8,795 bases of DNA from Erysipelotrichaceae bacterium (lineage in GTDB: Bacteria; Bacillota_I; Bacilli_A; Erysipelotrichales; Erysipelotrichaceae): assembly GCA_024681275.1 (NCBI GenBank), contig JAILBD010000001.1:1-8795 (forward strand), written 5' to 3'. A model generated the notes under the pieces. The model made no database searches. It had not been told where the DNA came from and worked only from the letters and a program-made list of their open reading frames with translations. Shown here one piece after another: positions 1 through 5,673 of the stretch; position 1 is the stretch's first letter; the number at the start of each line of letters is the position of its first letter. The position numbers and the translations under genes are program-made.

Positions 1-452
1 TGAGGTGTCAGGATCAGCTTATCATTCAGAGAATAAAGCGACCTGTCCTCACCGAGCAGACGAAGGCCTCCCGCATCGATGATAAATGGGACGCTCACCG
101 TTTTCAGCATTTCTTCCAGGTACTCTTTTTTATATTTCAAACGATCGATGCCGGAACCGGCACAAACTGCTCCTGCTTTTCGAAACGAAGCTTCATCAAA
201 GATATCTTTTCTTGAATCATCATAGGGATGATAGACTGCCGACATTTCATTGACAGCGACGATCTGATAGATCGAAGCAGGCAGATATGAATGGATATAG
301 GATGCCCCCGCACTTTTGGCTCCGATCAGGTTGAATAAAGCCGCACCGGCCATTCCGTATGAGCCGGACAGGAAGACGACGACACCGTTGTCATACTTGT
401 TGGAATCCTTTTCTCTGAAAGGATAATGATCTTTGAATGCGTATTTATCCAC
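1..452 (-). CDS. nnrD: ADP/ATP-dependent NAD(P)H-hydrate dehydratase, N-terminal part (runs off the window)
   Basis: Read on the minus strand from a GTG at 452, this frame is open to the window edge (150 codons). It looks like the YjeF C-terminal (carbohydrate-kinase-like) domain, a cytosolic repair enzyme that dehydrates the damaged S-form of NAD(P)H hydrate back to NAD(P)H using ADP or ATP. Visible marks are the glycine-rich GSYGMAGAA (residues 30-38) followed by a helix and an SAGASY strand, AGSGI at 98-102 where relatives usually have GPGLG, IDAGGL at 125-130 (relatives: DADAL), and ILTP at 147-150 leading into the expected H-x-G-E. The catalytic half is outside the window. A TAG stop lies in frame just upstream of the GTG, so a longer N-terminus is excluded; the resulting N-terminus matches the family in length. 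No clear ribosome binding site precedes it. No epimerase (NnrE) domain is fused at the N-terminus. Transcription is divergent from the DUF1846 gene. Confidence 0.82.
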   Translation of the reverse strand, partial: MDKYAFKDHYPFREKDSNKYDNGVVVFLSGSYGMAGAALFNLIGAKSAGASYIHSYLPASIYQIVAVNEMSAVYHPYDDSRKDIFDEASFRKAGAVCAGSGIDRLKYKKEYLEEMLKTVSVPFIIDAGGLRLLGEDRSLYSLNDKLILTP

Positions 453-505
453 GTTATTATTCTATCATCTTTACAATTGAAAAGATTTTGTTAAAAAACG
501 GAAAC

Positions 506-515
506 TGGGTACCCA
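506..515. repeat. Perfect 10-bp palindrome in the divergent spacer, possible operator
   Basis: TGGGTACCCA is its own reverse complement and is the only notable symmetry in the 95-bp spacer between the two divergent start codons. It is nested within a looser inverted repeat of AAAAAAC (493-499) and GTTTTTT (524-530). It sits about 20-30 bp upstream of the -10-like hexamer at 535-540, overlapping where a -35 box would be expected. That position would suit a regulator site, but the sequence does not name a regulator. Confidence 0.3.
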
Positions 516-534
516 AACGATTAGTTTTTTGTTA

Positions 535-540
535 TATACT
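535..540 (+). promoter_or_regulatory. Candidate -10 box (TATACT) for the DUF1846 gene, suggesting a leaderless transcript
   Basis: TATACT at 535-540 is close to the TATAAT consensus and ends 7 nt before the chosen ATG at 548. With usual spacing, transcription would start at or within a base or two of the start codon. No good -35 hexamer is found 16-19 bp upstream; that stretch is occupied by the palindrome at 506-515. No Shine-Dalgarno-like sequence lies between here and the ATG. Confidence 0.35.
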
Positions 541-547
541 TTTAAAT

Positions 548-2026
548 ATGAAAAATATAGGTTTTGACAACAAAAAGTATATCAGACTGCAGTCTCAGAA
601 CATCAAAAAAAGAGTATCCAGGTTCTCTAAACTCTATCTTGAATTCGGAGGAAAACTCTTCGATGACAACCACGCTTCACGTGTCTTGCCTGGTTTCGAA
701 CCGGATTCCAAGATCAAAATGCTTCTGAAGCTTAAAGACAAAGTTGAGATCGTCCTGGTCATCAATGCCAACGACATCGAGAAAAACAAGATGCGTTCCG
801 ATCTTGGTATCACCTATTCACAGGATCTTTTGCGTCTGATCGATTCTTTTGAACTCGTCGAACTGCAGATCGGCGGTGTTGTCATCACCCATTTCAATAA
901 GCAGGATGAAGCGATCAAGCTCAGAAAAAATCTCGAGAAATCAGGCATCAAGGTCGCCTATCACTACACGATAGACAATTATCCCAACAATGTCGACCAG
1001 ATCCTATCGGACAATGGTTTCGGTAAAAATGAATATCTGGAGACGACAAGGGAGATCATCGTCGTGACCGCACCGGGTCCCGGGTCCGGAAAGATGGCGA
1101 CTTGTCTTTCTCAGATGTACCACGACAATATGCACGGTCTAAAATCGGGCTATGCGAAATTTGAGACATTCCCGATCTGGAACCTGCCCCTCAATCATCC
1201 GGTGAATCTGGCATACGAAGCTGCTACCGTCGATCTCGCCGATGTCAATATGATCGATCCTTTCCATCTGGAAGCATACAGAAAGATCGCCATCAATTAC
1301 AACCGTGATGTAGAAGTCTTCCCTGTTCTGAACGATCTTCTGGTCAGGATCATGGGCAAGCAGATCTATAAATCCCCTACCGATATGGGTGTCAATATGG
1401 TCGGCAACTGTATCAGCGATGATGAAGTCTGCCAGAAGGCGGCAAAAGATGAGATCATACGCCGTTACTATGATACGGAGATCGATGTGCGACGCGATGC
1501 CCTTCCAGAAGATGTCCTTTTCAAGATGGAGACCATCATGAACAAGGTCGGAGTCTCTAAAGCAGACCGCGCAGTCGCTGTCAAAGCCAATAAACTCGCT
1601 AAAAAGACCGGTGAGCCGGCAGTTGCGATCGAATACAACGGCCAGATCATCACCGGAAAGACATCGAAACTGATGGGTGCCTCCGCAGCCGCTCTGCTGA
1701 ATGCGGCAAAGATCGCAGGAGACATCCCGGATGTTCATCTGCTGTCTGAAAAAGTCCTTGCTCCGATACAGGAACTTAAGACGAAGTATCTGCACGGTCA
1801 CAATCCCAGACTGCACACCGATGAAGTGCTGATCGCTCTGGCTGTCGATTCCATCACATCCGATATCTGTGATAAAGCTCTGAAAGCTCTCGAACAACTC
1901 AAAGGCTGCGATGTCCATTCTTCGGTCATCCTTTCTCAGGTCGATATCAACACATTTAAAAAGTTAGGTATGCACCTAACCATGGATCCGATCTATCAGA
2001 CCAAGAAACTCTATCACGCGAAGTGA
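548..2026 (+). CDS. DUF1846 (UPF0371) family protein of unknown function
   Basis: The product is 492 residues, the usual length for this widespread but uncharacterised Gram-positive family. Recognisable family blocks are LYLEFGGKLFDD (29-40), HASRVLPGFEPDSK (42-55), INANDIEKNK (72-81), VTAPGPGSGKMAT (173-185) and SPTDMGVNMVGN (276-287). The GPGSGK loop resembles a phosphate-binding P-loop, so nucleotide or phosphate binding is plausible, but no reaction is established that I can name. No signal peptide or membrane segment is visible, so it is probably cytosolic. The frame is open back to an ATG at 437, but that would add 37 residues absent from the family and overlap the divergent nnrD start. 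I choose the ATG at 548 because MKNIGFDNKKY aligns with family N-termini. There is no ribosome binding site before it. The 3' end overlaps nth by 13 nt on the opposite strand. Confidence 0.88.
   Translation: MKNIGFDNKKYIRLQSQNIKKRVSRFSKLYLEFGGKLFDDNHASRVLPGFEPDSKIKMLLKLKDKVEIVLVINANDIEKNKMRSDLGITYSQDLLRLIDSFELVELQIGGVVITHFNKQDEAIKLRKNLEKSGIKVAYHYTIDNYPNNVDQILSDNGFGKNEYLETTREIIVVTAPGPGSGKMATCLSQMYHDNMHGLKSGYAKFETFPIWNLPLNHPVNLAYEAATVDLADVNMIDPFHLEAYRKIAINYNRDVEVFPVLNDLLVRIMGKQIYKSPTDMGVNMVGNCISDDEVCQKAAKDEIIRRYYDTEIDVRRDALPEDVLFKMETIMNKVGVSKADRAVAVKANKLAKKTGEPAVAIEYNGQIITGKTSKLMGASAAALLNAAKIAGDIPDVHLLSEKVLAPIQELKTKYLHGHNPRLHTDEVLIALAVDSITSDICDKALKALEQLKGCDVHSSVILSQVDINTFKKLGMHLTMDPIYQTKKLYHAK
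1958..1980 (-). terminator. Candidate intrinsic terminator of the parC-to-nth operon, inside the DUF1846 coding sequence
   Basis: On the minus strand GTTAGGTGCATACCTAAC (1980 to 1963) folds as a perfect 7-bp stem with a 4-nt loop and is followed at once by five T residues (1962 to 1958). It begins 33 nt after the nth stop codon, where an operon terminator is expected. On the plus strand no T tract follows the hairpin, so it would act only on the minus-strand transcript. The stem has just three G-C pairs, so efficiency is uncertain. Confidence 0.5.
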
Positions 2027-2634
2027 TTGCAGATCCCTTTTAACGGGCAATCCTGGCAATCAGGCTTGGCAGCCTTACACTTGTAGCGTCCGAAAAAAAT
2101 GAACTGATGATGAAGCTTTCCCCATCGATCTTCGGGAAAATAATTCATCAGTTTTTCTTCGATCTTTCCGACATCATCATCCTCATCAGCAATGTCAAGT
2201 CTTTTCGATACCCTGGAAACATGCGTGTCAACGGCAAATGCAGGAACATCAAAACAGTTGCTCAGTATGACGTTGGCCGTTTTTCTGCCTACACCCGGGA
2301 GAGCTTCCAGTTCTTCACGGTTATCAGGCACATCTCCATCAAATCTGTCAAGCAAAGCATTTGACAGTTTGATGATGTTGATCGCTTTGTTGTGATAGAG
2401 GCCGATCGGCTTGATGATCCTCTCCACATCAGAAAGCTCAGCGGAAGCCAATGCAGCGGCATTCGGATATTTTTCAAACAGTTCCGGGGTCACCATATTG
2501 ACTCGCTGATCCGTCGTCTGTGCTGAAAGGACGACAGCGATCAGAAGCTGAAAATGATTATTATGATCCAGTTCACATCTGGCATCAGGAAAGAGCTGAT
2601 CCAGACTCCGCATGATCAGCTCAGTGTTTTTCAT
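2014..2634 (-). CDS. nth: Endonuclease III, [4Fe-4S] base-excision DNA glycosylase/AP lyase
   Basis: This 206-residue protein removes oxidised pyrimidines from DNA and cleaves the abasic site by beta-elimination. The helix-hairpin-helix is LPGVGRKTANVIL (112-124), with the catalytic lysine at K118. The general acid/base aspartate is D136 in AVDTHVSRV. The C-terminal iron-sulfur loop is intact with the exact C-X6-C-X2-C-X5-C spacing (C186, C193, C196, C202). Length and motif order are those of complete bacterial enzymes. The ATG at 2634 has GGGAG at 2644-2648, 9 nt upstream. Its first 14 nt overlap the end of dnaD, and a dnaD-nth pair is a familiar arrangement in Bacillota. It is the last gene of the minus-strand operon; its stop codon lies within the last codons of the convergent DUF1846 gene. 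Confidence 0.96.
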   Translation of the reverse strand: MKNTELIMRSLDQLFPDARCELDHNNHFQLLIAVVLSAQTTDQRVNMVTPELFEKYPNAAALASAELSDVERIIKPIGLYHNKAINIIKLSNALLDRFDGDVPDNREELEALPGVGRKTANVILSNCFDVPAFAVDTHVSRVSKRLDIADEDDDVGKIEEKLMNYFPEDRWGKLHHQFIFFGRYKCKAAKPDCQDCPLKGICNHFA

Positions 2635-3121
2635 TTCTGAGCACTCCCTCGATATAAGACATTTTGACTTTTCTTTGTGCTTCAGAGATCCTCAAAGCCT
2701 GCATGAACTCTTTCTGTCCGTATTCTTCGATCAGATCGTTCATCTTCTGAAGTTCAGAAGCTGACAAAGGCTTACCGAACACTTCCGATACGATATCATA
2801 GAGTTCTCTGTTCTCGGATATCTCATATTTCTCCGGATCGAACTCAAAGATACCATCGATGTCAAAAACAAGTCCTTTGGCATTCGTAGCCAGTTTCAGA
2901 TAGTGCTTGGCAACGAGCGCAGCGATCAGTTTGTCGATCTGCTTAACATCCTTGTGAAGTTTTTTGGTCAGATATTCATAAGTGATCTGTTTTTTTGACT
3001 GTTTGCAAAGATCGATCAGCAATACCAGCAAAGTCTCATCCGCATTCAGATTGAGTTTATCAAAATTCTCCAGGATCCAGTTTTTCCTGTCAAAATAGGA
3101 TTCTTTGTACCATTTTTTCAT
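2621..3121 (-). CDS. dnaD: DnaD-like replication initiation/primosome protein (short form)
   Basis: DnaD helps remodel the origin and load the replicative helicase at initiation and at restarted forks. The predicted 166-residue protein has an N-terminal helical region suited to a winged-helix domain (about 1-95) and a C-terminal DnaD/DnaB_2-type domain (about 100-166) ending in SYIEGVLRN. The order next to nth supports the call. It is clearly shorter than typical DnaD (about 230 residues): it stops right after the YIEGVLRN helix and lacks the usual basic tail. In the YxxxIxxxW motif, Y156 and V160 are present but the Trp position is E164. The frame is open upstream to 3268, but that part overlaps mtnN. 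The ATG at 3121 is chosen because GAGGT (3128-3132) lies 6 nt upstream and the mtnN stop is 1 nt away. A DnaD-domain paralogue of other function is possible. Confidence 0.82.
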   Translation of the reverse strand: MKKWYKESYFDRKNWILENFDKLNLNADETLLVLLIDLCKQSKKQITYEYLTKKLHKDVKQIDKLIAALVAKHYLKLATNAKGLVFDIDGIFEFDPEKYEISENRELYDIVSEVFGKPLSASELQKMNDLIEEYGQKEFMQALRISEAQRKVKMSYIEGVLRNEKH

Positions 3122-3122
3122 T

Positions 3123-3821
3123 TCAGTACCTCTTGATGATCTCGGCACACAGAACAGCCGCCTTCTTGCATACGATTTCCAGATTGAAATCGAATTCCTT
3201 AAAATTTCCGGAAACCAGTGTCTCATCGGAAATGGAACGGATGATCGAAACAGGAACACTGAAGGCATAGGAAGTCCCCGCTACCGCATATCCTTCCATC
3301 TCGCCGCATAAGCTTTCCGGGAAGAATCGTTTGATCTCTTTGACCTGAGATTTTTTATAGATGAACTCATCTCCGGTCACGATCGTTCCTATGTGCAGAC
3401 CTTCTGTCTTGAGATTTTCCGCGATATTGATGATCTTTTCATCGCAGCCAAAACTGCAGTACATGGAATCCTCTTTCCTATCCCAACCCGGCACATCAAA
3501 GCGCCAGTTGACAGCTCTTTTTCCTATGACGATATCACCTACATGAACATCCTCACTCAAAGAACCCGCAACACCGAGATTGATGACCAGTTCCGGTTTG
3601 AATTTCTCGATCAGAAGCAGTGTGGAGATGGATGCATAGAGCTGGGCCACACCGCATCGGCATAAAACGATCTCCTTTTTTCCAAGTTTTCCGACATAGT
3701 ATTCGTTATCGAGCTTTTCGCCATGGTAAATGAGTTTCTTGCCTCTTTTGACGGATACATCCGTCATCTTTTTCAGAAGTGCATCGCGCTCTTCCTTCAT
3801 CGCACAAATCACCGCTATCAT
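3123..3821 (-). CDS. mtnN: 5'-methylthioadenosine/S-adenosylhomocysteine nucleosidase
   Basis: This cytosolic enzyme cleaves adenine from SAH and from 5'-methylthioadenosine, relieving product inhibition of methyltransferases and feeding methionine salvage and autoinducer-2 precursor formation. The 232-residue product starts with the family's typical MIAVICAMKEE. Catalytic equivalents are E11, the MEG glutamate E176 and D199 in SISDE; INLGVAGSL (80-88) and TGDEFI (149-154) are the ribose and purine-pocket segments. An unusual stretch follows GDIVIG: where relatives have a DVTAFGY-like segment, this protein has NWRFDVPGWDRKEDSMYC (105-122). The ATG at 3821 overlaps the yqeM stop as ATGA, indicating coupled translation, and an AGGAA abuts the start. 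The location directly after a SAM methyltransferase gene fits its role in clearing SAH. Phosphorylase-family relatives are less likely because the catalytic residues are all retained. Confidence 0.9.
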   Translation of the reverse strand: MIAVICAMKEERDALLKKMTDVSVKRGKKLIYHGEKLDNEYYVGKLGKKEIVLCRCGVAQLYASISTLLLIEKFKPELVINLGVAGSLSEDVHVGDIVIGKRAVNWRFDVPGWDRKEDSMYCSFGCDEKIINIAENLKTEGLHIGTIVTGDEFIYKKSQVKEIKRFFPESLCGEMEGYAVAGTSYAFSVPVSIIRSISDETLVSGNFKEFDFNLEIVCKKAAVLCAEIIKRY

Positions 3822-4519
3822 TTCCTGTACCCCACTGTAAGAATCTTTTCTTCTTCCACAAAATCCATGATCATTTCCACATCGAAATACTCTTCCATCT
3901 TTTCTCTGATCATTTCAGGATCAAAGACATTCTGGGTATGATGTTCCTGTATCATGCCTTCTTTCGTATAAAACGTGAAGTGTTCACTGATCGTATTCTC
4001 AAATCCATCCGACATGATCGTCCACTGATATGGAACATCTCTCACATAGCCTTCTTCGATGTACTGATCCCTGAATTCCTCGATCCTGGAAGGATGATGC
4101 ATATCGAATATCAGACGTCCCTTCTCATTCAGATGTTCATAGGCACATCTGAAAAAACTGTCCAGTTCTTCTTCATAAAGGTAGTTGATAGAATCCACGA
4201 TGCATAAGATCAGATCGAATCGTCTTTTCAGATCATAATCTGTCATATTCAGGATGAGATATTCCCCATCAAAATTGTCTTTTGAAGCTTCTTTCATTTC
4301 TTCCGAGATGTCGGAAGCGATCACTTCATAGCCCTTTTTCTTCAGTATGCCAGCCAGCATTCCTGAACCTGACGCAAGTTCGAGAACAGAAGAAAAAGGC
4401 TTGGATTCGATATATTCAAGCCATAATGACAAGGCTTCTTCATCCTGGAGAAGCTCGTCATAATACTGCGCAAGCATCTGATAGTTGCTTACATTTTTAC
4501 TGTTGGCAGATCCTTCCAT
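3818..4519 (-). CDS. yqeM: YqeM-like class I SAM-dependent methyltransferase
   Basis: The 233-residue product has a Rossmann methyltransferase fold: SAM-binding motif I at VLELASGSGML (45-55), the acidic end of strand 2 at ASDISEEM (68-75), and the motif around FDLILCIVDSINYL (101-114). The N-terminal LAQYYDELL (16-24) is typical of YqeM proteins, and its place after rsfS is the conserved position of yqeM in Bacillota. The methyl acceptor is unknown. The next gene, mtnN, degrades SAH, the product of this type of reaction. I use the ATG at 4519, preceded by GGAAGG at 4523-4528 (spacing only 3 nt), which makes a 31-nt overlap with rsfS. The second in-frame ATG, at 4477 (residue 15), would give a shorter protein starting directly at MLAQYYDELL but has no visible binding site. 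Confidence 0.85.
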   Translation of the reverse strand: MEGSANSKNVSNYQMLAQYYDELLQDEEALSLWLEYIESKPFSSVLELASGSGMLAGILKKKGYEVIASDISEEMKEASKDNFDGEYLILNMTDYDLKRRFDLILCIVDSINYLYEEELDSFFRCAYEHLNEKGRLIFDMHHPSRIEEFRDQYIEEGYVRDVPYQWTIMSDGFENTISEHFTFYTKEGMIQEHHTQNVFDPEMIREKMEEYFDVEMIMDFVEEEKILTVGYRK

Positions 4520-4818
4520 AAACCTTCCAGATTATAGTATTCCCTCTCGCCGTCATAGAAGACATGGCAGACGACTTCTCCCAGATCGATCAGCAGCCAC
4601 TTTGAATCATCGACGTAAGCGTGTTTCACTTCGTAGCCTTGTTCAAGAGCCTTATCCTCAACATTTTCGATGATCGATCGCGCCATGCGGAAATTCCTGG
4701 CGCTTGCGATGAGGAAAAAATCAACGAACGGGGATTGCTTACGGAAATCGATCACTACGATGTCTTCCGCAAGTTTCTCGTCCATTGCGTCATAAGCTGT
4801 TTTCAACAAATCTTTCAT
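4489..4818 (-). CDS. rsfS: Ribosomal silencing factor RsfS (YbeB/Iojap family)
   Basis: RsfS binds ribosomal protein uL14 on the 50S subunit and blocks joining to 30S, dampening translation when nutrients run low. The 109-residue product is a complete family member: AEDIVVIDFRKQSPFVDFFL (17-36) matches the core strand-helix unit, and the C-terminal LLIDLGEVVCHVFYDGERE (75-93) followed by YYNLEGLWKDL is the hallmark end of the family. The N-terminus MKDLLKTAYDAMDEK aligns with other RsfS starts, supporting the ATG at 4818. Its 5' end overlaps yqeK by 29 nt and its 3' end overlaps yqeM by 31 nt, so translation is probably coupled on both sides; only a weak GAAG precedes the start. The flanking yqeK-rsfS-yqeM order is the conserved one. 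Confidence 0.95.
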   Translation of the reverse strand: MKDLLKTAYDAMDEKLAEDIVVIDFRKQSPFVDFFLIASARNFRMARSIIENVEDKALEQGYEVKHAYVDDSKWLLIDLGEVVCHVFYDGEREYYNLEGLWKDLPTVKM

Positions 4819-5386
4819 TCTTTACTTCTTTAATATACCTCTCTACATCTTGGCTTAACATTTGATAAGCTTTTTTGAGATCTTTTTTTGCGATTTCAAG
4901 GATATCATCATCGATCCCTCTCAACGGTTCTCTTTTGTCAGCGATATACAGGATCAAAGAGAGTTTGTCTTTTGAAGCGCATATCGTGTGATTGTAGACC
5001 GCATTCAGGATATCCTTATCGTGAAAATTGGTCTTCTCTTTCAGATAATACTTGGCTGCCCAGCTGTGATAGGCCCCCGTGATCCCATTGAGTTTATCGG
5101 GATCATAGGCTTTCAGGAGATCCCTGAGGACCTGAGACTCATGATCATCAGGAAATTTGCAGACATCATGGAGAAGACCTGCCATATAGGCCTTTTTGCG
5201 ATCGACATGATGATAAGAAGCCAGATCTGCACAGACATCCGCTACCGAAAGAGAATGTTCATAGCGGGATCTTTTCATATTCTTTCTGATCATAGGTTTG
5301 AGGAGTTCCGGATCATTGAGTATCCTTTTTCTCATCTTATGATCAAGTTTCATAAAATCATCGAAATTCAGTTCTTCAGGATTCAT
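4790..5386 (-). CDS. yqeK: YqeK-type HD-domain diadenosine tetraphosphatase
   Basis: YqeK proteins are metal-dependent HD-domain hydrolases that split Ap4A symmetrically to ADP, limiting this stress dinucleotide. In the 198-residue product the metal ligands and signature segments are RYEHSLSVA (41-49, H44), LLHDVCK (71-77, H73-D74), a downstream histidine at H107, NHT (132-134, H133) and YIADKREPLRG (147-157, D150). The HD domain starts only around residue 40; the first 40 residues form an extension absent from typical YqeK. In many Bacillota nadD lies between yhbY and yqeK, and in some reduced lineages NadD is fused to YqeK, so this extension may be a leftover or a linker-like segment. The ATG at 5386 overlaps the yhbY stop as ATGA; no binding site is evident, so it probably depends on reinitiation. 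HD proteins hydrolysing other nucleotides are an alternative. Confidence 0.9.
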   Translation of the reverse strand: MNPEELNFDDFMKLDHKMRKRILNDPELLKPMIRKNMKRSRYEHSLSVADVCADLASYHHVDRKKAYMAGLLHDVCKFPDDHESQVLRDLLKAYDPDKLNGITGAYHSWAAKYYLKEKTNFHDKDILNAVYNHTICASKDKLSLILYIADKREPLRGIDDDILEIAKKDLKKAYQMLSQDVERYIKEVKNERFVENSL

Positions 5387-5673
5387 GGCAGGATGATCTT
5401 TTTGGGACGCGCTGCTTTATACAGCACGATCGTCTTGCCGATCACCTGGACCAGCTGAGCACCAGTGTGAGCGCACAGATCGATGACGACTTCATTCAAT
5501 TCGGTCTCACAGGTCTTCAGAACAGAGATCTTGACCAGTTCCCTGGCTTTCAAAGCTTCTGAAAGAGACCTGTACAGATTCTCATTCAAACCTTCTTTTC
5601 CGATCTGAAAGATCGCCTTCTCATTGACGGCAAGACCTCTAAGGTATCTTTTCTGTTTTCCGTTCAGGATCAT
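5383..5673 (-). CDS. yhbY: YhbY/CRS1-CRM family RNA-binding protein
   Basis: This is a small (96-residue) single CRM-domain protein of the family associated with pre-50S ribosomal particles. The fold is KH-like, with the GxxG-type loop visible at IGKEGLNENL (24-33), preceded by GKQKRYLRGLA (5-15) and ending in QVIGKTIVLYKAARPKK (76-92), all typical of bacterial YhbY. Its partner is expected to be rRNA in assembling large subunits, in line with its neighbours YqeH and RsfS, which also act on ribosomes. The ATG at 5673 has a good GAGGAA at 5679-5684, 5 nt upstream, and overlaps the yqeH stop by 4 nt; its stop overlaps the yqeK start by 4 nt. In many relatives aroE lies between yqeH and yhbY; it is absent here. 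Confidence 0.95.
   Translation of the reverse strand: MILNGKQKRYLRGLAVNEKAIFQIGKEGLNENLYRSLSEALKARELVKISVLKTCETELNEVVIDLCAHTGAQLVQVIGKTIVLYKAARPKKIILP

Noticed and set aside
437..547. N-terminal extension of the DUF1846 protein from the ATG at 437
   Set aside because: It would add 37 residues absent from the family, overlap the divergent nnrD start and cross the promoter-like region.
1139..1918. Long minus-strand open frame (259 codons) antisense to the DUF1846 gene
   Set aside because: The translation resembles no family I know and is rich in Asp/Ile/Phe patterns that arise from complementing the DUF1846 codons; the plus-strand protein has clear family motifs throughout.
2025..2051. GATTGC...GCAATC inverted repeat after the DUF1846 stop, considered as its terminator
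   Set aside because: No T tract follows it, the loop is large and it lies in the conserved iron-sulfur cluster codons of nth.
2093..2099. Run of seven A (T on the coding strand) in nth ahead of the iron-sulfur cysteines, as a phase-variation or slippage site
   Set aside because: The frame is intact and a run of seven occurs by chance in such coding sequence (another is in dnaD at 2990-2996); there is no sign of a contingency locus.
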